DNA of 64,000 nt from Pseudomonadota bacterium (lineage in GTDB: Bacteria > Pseudomonadota > Gammaproteobacteria > Steroidobacterales > Steroidobacteraceae): NCBI GenBank assembly GCA_021843755.1, contig JAKBWB010000039.1:167923-231922 (forward strand), read 5' to 3'. The translations under genes and the position numbers were made by a program. This document shows positions 57,985-64,000 of the stretch, piece after piece. Under the pieces are notes generated by a model that saw only the letters and a list, made by a program, of their open reading frames with translations, did not search any database and was not told the DNA's origin. Numbering within the stretch: the stretch's first letter is position 1; every line of letters starts with the position of its first letter.

Positions 57985-58217
57985 GGCGCGCGCAGACGGC
58001 GCTGCAGCGGGCGCACCGCGCCTCGCTTTCCGCGCTCGCGTCCCGTCGCGCCAGATGCGTGGCCGTCCCATTGTCTCATTCTACCGGCTGGCAAGCTCGG
58101 CCCGGCATTTGTCCTTGATTCGAAGCCCGGACCGTGTAAACCTGCGGCCTCGTTCCCCCGACGCTCGAGATACTGCCGCTTGGGCGCCGACCGCTCAACA
58201 ATGGAAGCGTCAAGCGA

Positions 58218-59516
58218 ATGACCCAGAAAACATTCGAACTCGCCGATCAGTCCACTGATCGCAAGATGAGCCTGCCCGTTCGCGCAGGCTCGATCGGGCC
58301 GGCCGTCGTCGATATCGCCAAGCTCAACAAGGAGCTCGGCGTGTTCACCTACGACCCGGGATTCGGCATGACGGCCGCGACCGAAAGCCGGATCACCTAC
58401 ATAGACGGCGATGCCGGCGTACTGCTGTACCGCGGCTACCCCGTCGAGCAGCTCGCCGAAAAGAGCAGCTTCATGGAGGTGGCGTATCTGCTGCTGCACA
58501 GCGAGCTGCCCACAGGCAAGCAGCTCGACGAGTTCATCGGCAACATCCGTCATCACACGATGATCAACGAATCGCTGCTGCGGTTCTTCCATGGGTTCCA
58601 TTACGACGCGCATCCCATGGCGATGGTGTCGGCGGTCATCGCCTCGATGTCGGCGTTCTACCATGACTCGATGGATATCCATAACCCGCGGCACCGGGAA
58701 ATCTTCGCGCACCGGATCATCGCCAAGATCGCCACCATCGCCGCCGCCGCGCACAAGCACTCCCTGGGACAGCCGCACGTCTATCCGCGCAACGATCTGG
58801 ATTACTGCAGCAACCTGCTGCACATGCTCTATGCGGTTCCGTGCGAACCGTACGAGGTCGATCCGGTTGCCGCGCAGGCGCTCGATCTGCTGTTCATCCT
58901 GCATGCCGATCACGAGCAGAACGCCAGCACCTCGACGGTGCGGCTCGCCGGCAGCACCGGCGCCAACCCGTATGCGGCCATCTCCGCGGGCGTTTCGGCA
59001 TTGTGGGGCCCGGCGCACGGCGGTGCCAACGAGGCGGTCCTGAGCATGCTCGAGCAGATCGGCACCGTCGACAACATCCCGAAGTTCCTGGCCCTGGCCA
59101 AGGACAAATCGAGCCACGTGCGCCTGATGGGCTTCGGCCACCGCGTGTACAAGAACTTCGACCCGCGGGCCAAGATCATCCGCCAGATGTGCCACAAGGT
59201 ACTCTCGAGCCTGGGACGCTCGGACAATCCGCTGTTCGAGCTCGCGCTGCGGCTCGAGGAGATCGCCCTGAAGGACGAGTACTTCGTCGAGCGCAAACTG
59301 TACCCGAACGTCGATTTCTACTCCGGGATCATCTACAGCGCGATCGGGATCCCGCGCTCGATGTTCACGGTCATGTTCGCGATCGCGCGCACCGTGGGTT
59401 GGGTGGCCCATTGGCAGGAAATGATCGGCGATCCGGCCATGCGCATCGGACGCCCGCGACAGCTCTACACCGGACCGACCCGGCGCGAATACACCGCGAT
59501 CGCGCAGCGCGCCTGA
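58218..59516 (+). CDS. gltA: Citrate synthase, type II hexameric form
   Basis: 432 residues. Active-site His267 (GPAHGGANE), His308 (FGHRVYKN) and Asp366 (NVDFYSG), plus His232 in [11 protein letters not shown]. The N-terminal beta domain with [17 protein letters not shown] marks the NADH-sensitive gram-negative type. Condenses acetyl-CoA and oxaloacetate. Monocistronic, divergent from hemW and followed by a strong hairpin. Confidence 0.96.
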   Translation: MTQKTFELADQSTDRKMSLPVRAGSIGPAVVDIAKLNKELGVFTYDPGFGMTAATESRITYIDGDAGVLLYRGYPVEQLAEKSSFMEVAYLLLHSELPTGKQLDEFIGNIRHHTMINESLLRFFHGFHYDAHPMAMVSAVIASMSAFYHDSMDIHNPRHREIFAHRIIAKIATIAAAAHKHSLGQPHVYPRNDLDYCSNLLHMLYAVPCEPYEVDPVAAQALDLLFILHADHEQNASTSTVRLAGSTGANPYAAISAGVSALWGPAHGGANEAVLSMLEQIGTVDNIPKFLALAKDKSSHVRLMGFGHRVYKNFDPRAKIIRQMCHKVLSSLGRSDNPLFELALRLEEIALKDEYFVERKLYPNVDFYSGIIYSAIGIPRSMFTVMFAIARTVGWVAHWQEMIGDPAMRIGRPRQLYTGPTRREYTAIAQRA

Positions 59517-59565
59517 AGGCCCGCACCCAAAGCCTTCGGCCGGCGAGAGCGGGATTTCCGCGGCA

Positions 59566-59594
59566 TGCGGCGCGCTCGTCCCGAGCGCGCCGCA
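59566..59594. terminator. Long GC hairpin between convergent gltA and the nucleotidyltransferase-like gene
   Basis: A 12-13 bp perfect stem (TGCGGCGCGCTC and its complement) with a tiny loop, 50 bases after the gltA stop and 44 bases after the stop of the convergent gene. No U-tract is present, but the position suits a bidirectional terminator. Confidence 0.5.
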
Positions 59595-59637
59595 GCATAG
59601 CCTACCCGGGGAAGCCCTCGCTCGCGGAGTCTGCGAC

Positions 59638-60270
59638 TCAGGCGGTGAGCGTCTCGGCGGGCTCCGCTCCCAACATGGCCTCGACCGCCGGCGCGCTTGC
59701 GCGCCGCATCGGCCGGCCGTCCACCGGGCTGAAGGGCGCCTGGCGAATACCGTCCTCGGGAAACACCGTCACCTCGATCGGCTGATCCCCGATCTGGAAG
59801 CGCAGCCCCGGATAGGCCCGCACGCGCACCGGGTCCATCCGTACGCGCTTCTCGGTCACCTCGTGGGCGATGCCGGCGTCGATGAGTTTCATCGCCACGG
59901 TCTCGGCGCAATCCGCGAACAGGTGCAGTTGCACCGGAGAATGCCGGGTCGCCGTGCCGCTCAGCACCGCCCCGACGAGCCGCGGCTCGAACTCCCGCAA
60001 CCGGCGCATTGCCGCGAGGGCCGCCCGGCGCTGCGCCTGCAGCGACTCGGCGTGCGCATCCCCCCCGAAAAGCCGCTGGTGCTGCAGCAGCGCCGCTTCG
60101 ATCTCGCTGTTCTTCGGCAGCGCCGCGCCATCGGCCACCGCGAAACGCTGCGCCGCCTTGCGCTTGGCGAGCCCGTAATCCTCGATACCGTGCTCGACCA
60201 TGATGCGCGCCGCCTCCTGCGCCAGCGCCCGGCGCAGATGCTCTCCGCGGGCTGTGGGGTGCTTGGGCAT
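59638..60270 (-). CDS. Conserved protein, possible nucleotidyltransferase fold
   Basis: 210 residues, soluble. It starts HLRRALAQEAARIMVEHGIEDYGLAKRKAAQRF, a pattern conserved in a proteobacterial family of uncharacterised proteins; later PVQLHLFADCAETVAMKLIDAGI and the closing FPEDGIRQAPFSPVDGRPM recur in that family. Its start shares one base with the mrcA stop (TGATG), so the two genes are translationally coupled. Some databases link the family to nucleotidyltransferases; I cannot confirm catalytic residues. Confidence 0.6.
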   Translation of the reverse strand: MPKHPTARGEHLRRALAQEAARIMVEHGIEDYGLAKRKAAQRFAVADGAALPKNSEIEAALLQHQRLFGGDAHAESLQAQRRAALAAMRRLREFEPRLVGAVLSGTATRHSPVQLHLFADCAETVAMKLIDAGIAHEVTEKRVRMDPVRVRAYPGLRFQIGDQPIEVTVFPEDGIRQAPFSPVDGRPMRRASAPAVEAMLGAEPAETLTA

Positions 60271-62717
60271 CAGAATATGGATGCAGCGGAACCACCCTGG
60301 CTGGTGCTCGTCGAGGGCGCGCCCGCCGGCAGATGCTTCGCCTCGAAGACCTCCTCGATGCCGTTGGGATCCTCATCGCTCACGAGCAGGCCGGTGCGTG
60401 GCGAGACGCGCAATCGGACGATCCCGGGCGGCTGCGGCCGCCGCCACTGCGGCACGCCCCTGAGCGCCACGCGCATGAACCGTATCCAGATCGGCAGCGC
60501 CACCGCCGCACCCTGCTCGCCGTTACCCAGGCTCCGGTTGTCGTCGAAGCCGGACCACACGGTGGCCACGAGATTGGGCGTGAAGCCGTTGAACCACGCA
60601 TTGGTGAAATTGTTGGTCGTGCCGGTCTTGCCCGCGAGGTCATCGCGCCCAAGAACGCGCGCGGCCTCGCCCGTGCCGAACTGAATGACGCTGCGCATCA
60701 TGGAGGTCATGATGTAATCGTTGTCGGCGCTGATCACTCGCGGCGCCATCTGATCCGGCGGCATGTACCGGGCGCCGTCGCCGCGCAGCGCGCTCGCCCC
60801 GTGCCGCAGGGTTGCGGCTCCCGATTGCGACTGGAACGGGCGCAGGCTGACCTCGTGGCTGCAGCCATGACAGGCGATGCGCGGCTTGGCCCGCCAGAGC
60901 ACTTTGCCGGAGGCATTGAGGATTCGATCGATCAGGAACGGTTTGACACGATAGCCGCCGTTGGCGAACACCGAGTACGCGGTCGCCATCTCCATGGGCG
61001 TCACGGACAGGGAGCCGAGCGCGACGGTGAGATTCTGCGGCACGCTCTTCGGGTTGAACCCGAAGCGCGCGACATACTTCGTGGCGTACGGCAGGCCGAC
61101 GGCGCGCAGGACGCGAATCGACACCAGATTGATCGAATGCGCCAGCGCCACCCGCATCCGAATCGGACCGCTGAACCGGTCGCCGTAATTGACCGGCCGC
61201 CAGGTGGTCTCCGTGCCGAGCCCGCCCGTCACCAGGGGAGCATCGAGAAAGGTGCTCGCCGGGGTGTAGCCGAGCTTGATCGCGGCGGAATAGTAGAAGG
61301 GCTTGAATCCCGAGCCCGGCTGGCGCCACGCCTGCGTGGCGCGGTTGAACCTGCTGCTGAAGTAGTCGAATCCGCCGACCAGCGCCGCGATGCCGCCGTC
61401 GTTCGGATCGAGCGCCACCAGCGCGGATTGGGCCAGGGGCACCTGCGCGAGCGCGACGTCCGAGGGTCCCTTCCACACGACGTAGACCACATCACCGGGC
61501 GAGAGCACCTCGCCTGCTGTTTGCGGCAGCGTGCCCACCAGACGGTGGGGCAGCGCCTTGCCCGCCCATGACAGGCCGTTCCAGTCGATCACGCCGAAGC
61601 CGTGATCGCGCGCGAACACCTTGGCGCTGTGCGTACCGACGTGGACGACGACTGCGGGCAGCAGCACGCCAATCTTGCGGTATTGCTCGACCAGAGTCTG
61701 CAATTGCTCCGGGGTCGTGTCGTTCGCCAGCACCGTGTGCCCGATTGGACCGCGCCAGCCGTGGCGCCGGCTGTAGGCGATCATGCCGAGCTGCACGGCG
61801 CGGTTGGCGGCGCTCTGCAGCCGCCCGTCGATGGTCGTGTAGACGCTGTATCCCGCGGTCTCGGCCGCCGGTCCATACCGCTTGGCCATTCTATGCAACA
61901 CCATCGCCGCGACGTACGGCGCATGCACTTGGACACGCGGCGCATGCAGCCGCGCGGCGATCGGGGCGTGATCGGCCGCCTCGGCCTGCGCGGGGGTGAT
62001 GTACTTCAGAGCGAGCATGCGAGTGAGCACGTACGAGCGGCGAATTGCCGCCAGGTGCGGATGCACGATCGGGTTGTAGAGCGAGGGCGCCTCGACCAGG
62101 CCGGCCAAGGTGGCCGCCTCGGGCAATGTGAGCTGATCCAGCGCCTTGCCATAGTATGTCTGGGCCGCCGCCGCGATTCCGTAGGCGCGCTCGCCGAAGA
62201 AGATGACGTTCAAATAGAGCTGAAAGACGTCCTGTTTACTGAAATTGTGATCCAGCTCGTACGCGACGAACGATTCCTGCAGCTTGCGCCGCCACGTCTT
62301 GGCAAGCGTGAGGAACACGTTGCGCGCGGCCTCCATCGTGATGGTGCTGCCGCCCTGGGCCTTGCGCCCCTCGATCAAGTCCACCACGGCCGCCCGCAGC
62401 AGGCTCAGCGGATCGAACGCGCCTTCTTGGAAAAAGTTGTGATCCTCGGCGGCGAGGAAAGCATCCGTGACGACCGCGGGGATCTGGTCATAGCGCACCG
62501 GGGTACGGCGCTCGGTGCCGAACTCCGCCATCAGCTCGCCGCCGGCCGTGTAGACTCTAAGCGGAATCTCGAGCTTGACGTGGTGCATCGCTTTGAGCGT
62601 CGGGAGGGACGGCTCCAAGTAGACGTATGTGCACGCGTAGGCGTACGCACCGATCAGGCAGATCAGTCCTAGGCCGCCCACCAGGGCGACCGGGATTCGA
62701 AATCGCTTCCAATTCAC
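60270..62717 (-). CDS. mrcA: Class A penicillin-binding protein 1A
   Basis: 815 residues: one N-terminal membrane anchor (residues 10-32), GT51 glycosyltransferase domain (AAEDHNFF, QGGSTITMEAARNVFLT, LYLNVIFFGERAYG) and transpeptidase domain with SxxK as PGSGFKPFY, SxN as HSINLV and KTGTTNNF. It polymerises and cross-links peptidoglycan. Two usual GT51 residues are altered: the His after EDxxF is replaced (FFQEGAFDP) and the second Gln of TITxQ is Glu (TITMEA). Divergent from pilM as in Pseudomonas and Xanthomonas. A Gly/Ser/Thr-rich tail ends the protein. Confidence 0.92.
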   Translation of the reverse strand: MNWKRFRIPVALVGGLGLICLIGAYAYACTYVYLEPSLPTLKAMHHVKLEIPLRVYTAGGELMAEFGTERRTPVRYDQIPAVVTDAFLAAEDHNFFQEGAFDPLSLLRAAVVDLIEGRKAQGGSTITMEAARNVFLTLAKTWRRKLQESFVAYELDHNFSKQDVFQLYLNVIFFGERAYGIAAAAQTYYGKALDQLTLPEAATLAGLVEAPSLYNPIVHPHLAAIRRSYVLTRMLALKYITPAQAEAADHAPIAARLHAPRVQVHAPYVAAMVLHRMAKRYGPAAETAGYSVYTTIDGRLQSAANRAVQLGMIAYSRRHGWRGPIGHTVLANDTTPEQLQTLVEQYRKIGVLLPAVVVHVGTHSAKVFARDHGFGVIDWNGLSWAGKALPHRLVGTLPQTAGEVLSPGDVVYVVWKGPSDVALAQVPLAQSALVALDPNDGGIAALVGGFDYFSSRFNRATQAWRQPGSGFKPFYYSAAIKLGYTPASTFLDAPLVTGGLGTETTWRPVNYGDRFSGPIRMRVALAHSINLVSIRVLRAVGLPYATKYVARFGFNPKSVPQNLTVALGSLSVTPMEMATAYSVFANGGYRVKPFLIDRILNASGKVLWRAKPRIACHGCSHEVSLRPFQSQSGAATLRHGASALRGDGARYMPPDQMAPRVISADNDYIMTSMMRSVIQFGTGEAARVLGRDDLAGKTGTTNNFTNAWFNGFTPNLVATVWSGFDDNRSLGNGEQGAAVALPIWIRFMRVALRGVPQWRRPQPPGIVRLRVSPRTGLLVSDEDPNGIEEVFEAKHLPAGAPSTSTSQGGSAASIF

Positions 62718-62815
62718 TGAATGAGAACCCTCTTTGGCCGACCCGATCGGCGTCGCTCAATGCTCCGGTCTTCCGGAAGCCGCATCGTAACCCCCGAATC
62801 ACCGACCGTCTGCAC

Positions 62816-62824
62816 TGTGGATAA
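62816..62824. promoter_or_regulatory. Consensus DnaA box in the mrcA-pilM intergenic region
   Basis: TGTGGATAA, the reverse complement of TTATCCACA, 99 bases upstream of the mrcA ATG. A single 9-mer can arise by chance, but it sits in non-coding DNA like the pair at 56552-56574. Confidence 0.35.
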
Positions 62825-62979
62825 GTTCGCAGCGCCGCCCGTCGGACCGCCCGATACTGGCCCCCTCGGAGAGCCCCAGGGGGAATCCGGCGCCGAATGA
62901 ACCGGGCACCGCGCGGCACGTGCGGCGCCCCACTCGAGAGCGGGCGAGGACGGCGCATGTTTCCGTGAGGCGGCTCACG

Positions 62980-63008
62980 TTCAATTTAACCTTCTGCTGA
63001 TATATAGT
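62980..63008 (+). promoter_or_regulatory. Probable sigma-70 promoter for the pil operon
   Basis: TTCAAT, a 17-base AT-rich spacer, and TATAGT at 63003-63008. This would start transcription about 50 bases before the pilM ATG. Confidence 0.5.
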
Positions 63009-63066
63009 GCATTGAATATTCACGAGGGGTGGCGATTTCAGGCGTAAGACCCTGAAAAGGAAAAAG

Positions 63067-64000
63067 ATGTTGCTGTTCCCGCGGAAGCATCGGCCATTGA
63101 TCGGACTTGACATAACTACGTCCTCGATCAAGCTCATCGAGCTCAGCATGGCCGGTGGGCAGTATCGGGTCGAGAGTTATGCCGCCGAGGCCACGCCTGC
63201 GAACTCGATCAACGAGAAGAGCATCGTGGACGCCGAAGCGGTCGGCGAGGCTGTGCGCCGAGCCGTCAAGCGATCCGGCACCAAGAACAGCGAGGTTGCG
63301 TTGGCCATCAGCGGTGACGCGGCCATAACCAAGGTGATCCAGATGCCGCGGATCCTGCGCGCCAATGACCTCGAGGCGCAGGTCGAGATGCAGGCCGATC
63401 AATACATCCCCTTTCCCATGGATGAGGTGAGCTACGACTTCGAGGTGCTCGGGCCTTCAGAGAAGGATCCGGACACCAACGACGTGCTGCTCGTGGCGAC
63501 GCGCACGGAAAACGTCGAGCAACGCCAAGCCGCCGTCCGGGCCGCCGGGCTGACCGCGCGGATCGTCGACGTCGAAGCGTTCGCGCTGGAGAATGCCTGC
63601 CGACTGATGACGCATCAAATGCCCGATGGCGGGATCGAACGCACCATCGCCGTGGTGGATTTCGGCGCGAGCAGCACCACCTTCAGCGTGCTGCGCAGCC
63701 TCAAGGTCACCTATACGCGCGACTTCGCCTTCGGCGGACAGCTGCTCACCGAGGAAATCATGCGCACCTACGGGCTGTCGCTCGAGGAAGCCGGCCGCGC
63801 CAAGAAGGAAGGCGGCCTGCCGGGCAATTATCAGGCCGAGGTCCTCGACCCCTTCATCGACGACATGACCCAGCAGGTCAACCGCTCGCTGCAGTTCTAC
63901 CTGGCCTCGGGCTCCGGCCGCGAGCAGCCGGAAAAAATCCTGGTGTGCGGCGGCTGCGCCAACATCCCCGGGGTCGCCGAGGTCATCGCCAGTCGCGTCG
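63067..64000 (+). CDS. pilM: Type IV pilus assembly protein PilM (5' part)
   Basis: The frame runs from the ATG at 63067 (AAGGAAAAAG directly upstream) past the window end, giving 311 residues of about 354. PLIGLDITTSSIKLIELS is the phosphate-1 loop of the actin-like fold. VEMQADQYIPFPMDEVSYDF, AVVDFGASSTTFSVL and KILVCGGCANIPGVAEVI (phosphate-2 and adenosine regions) follow. PilM is the cytosolic actin-like member of the pilus alignment complex, binding the N-terminus of PilN. It should head a pilMNOPQ operon beyond the edge. Confidence 0.95.
   Translation, partial: MLLFPRKHRPLIGLDITTSSIKLIELSMAGGQYRVESYAAEATPANSINEKSIVDAEAVGEAVRRAVKRSGTKNSEVALAISGDAAITKVIQMPRILRANDLEAQVEMQADQYIPFPMDEVSYDFEVLGPSEKDPDTNDVLLVATRTENVEQRQAAVRAAGLTARIVDVEAFALENACRLMTHQMPDGGIERTIAVVDFGASSTTFSVLRSLKVTYTRDFAFGGQLLTEEIMRTYGLSLEEAGRAKKEGGLPGNYQAEVLDPFIDDMTQQVNRSLQFYLASGSGREQPEKILVCGGCANIPGVAEVIASRV

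Larger units (their letters stand above)
62718..63066. other. Divergent promoter region between mrcA and pilM
   Basis: 349 bases without a gene. It holds a single perfect DnaA box (62816-62824), the probable pilM promoter (62980-63008) and presumably the mrcA promoter, which I could not place. Confidence 0.5.

Overview
The window is a gene-dense, GC-rich chromosomal segment from a gammaproteobacterium, most likely near the Xanthomonadales / Steroidobacterales / Nevskiales. The placement rests on gene order and families: mrcA divergent from pilM, the yicC-rph-gmk-rpoZ-spoT-ridA-recG neighbourhood, a bioB-F-H-C-D operon, an aa3 cytochrome oxidase cluster, and a Xanthomonas/Caulobacter-type TonB-dependent receptor linked to tryptophan-halogenase-like flavoproteins and a LacI regulator. 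No 16S gene is present, so the placement is inference.

Region 1 (1-23.9 kb): after the 5' end of uvrD and a glyoxalase II-like gene comes an alpha-glucan (maltodextrin/starch) utilisation locus. A leftward operon encodes a GH31 alpha-glucosidase, three tandem paralogous secreted GH13 amylases, an (alpha/alpha)6-barrel glycosidase and a sugar MFS transporter. Next are two convergent tryptophan-halogenase-like genes, a large TonB-dependent receptor, a cytoplasmic GH13 alpha-glucosidase and a LacI-family regulator. Four copies of a 14-bp near-palindrome centred on ATACGTAT lie only in the two divergent promoter regions and look like the regulator's operator. The likely flow is surface hydrolysis by the amylases, uptake by the receptor, periplasmic trimming, inner-membrane import by the MFS protein and final hydrolysis by the GH13 alpha-glucosidase.

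Region 2 (24-47.9 kb): housekeeping genes. These are the aa3 oxidase cluster (ctaB, surf1, ctaE, a small assembly-type protein, ctaD, ctaC), biotin synthesis (bioBFHCD), dgkA, a ClC antiporter, ubiA, recG, ridA, spoT, rpoZ, an in-frame rdgB-gmk fusion, rph, a PP2C phosphatase and yicC.

Region 3 (47.9-53.4 kb): an accessory island at the 3' end of yicC. It is bounded by an exact 21-bp direct repeat and holds a P4-type integrase cut off by a transposase, two small ORFs, an AAA/DUF4143 ATPase and integrase-arm-like repeats. Just outside lie a decayed ATPase copy and a TumE/TumA-like toxin-antitoxin pair.

Region 4 (53.5-64 kb): housekeeping genes again: a MazG-like pyrophosphohydrolase, a DUF1614 membrane protein, rpmE, hemW, gltA, mrcA and the start of pilM. 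Perfect DnaA-box 9-mers occur upstream of rpmE (an inverted pair) and between mrcA and pilM.
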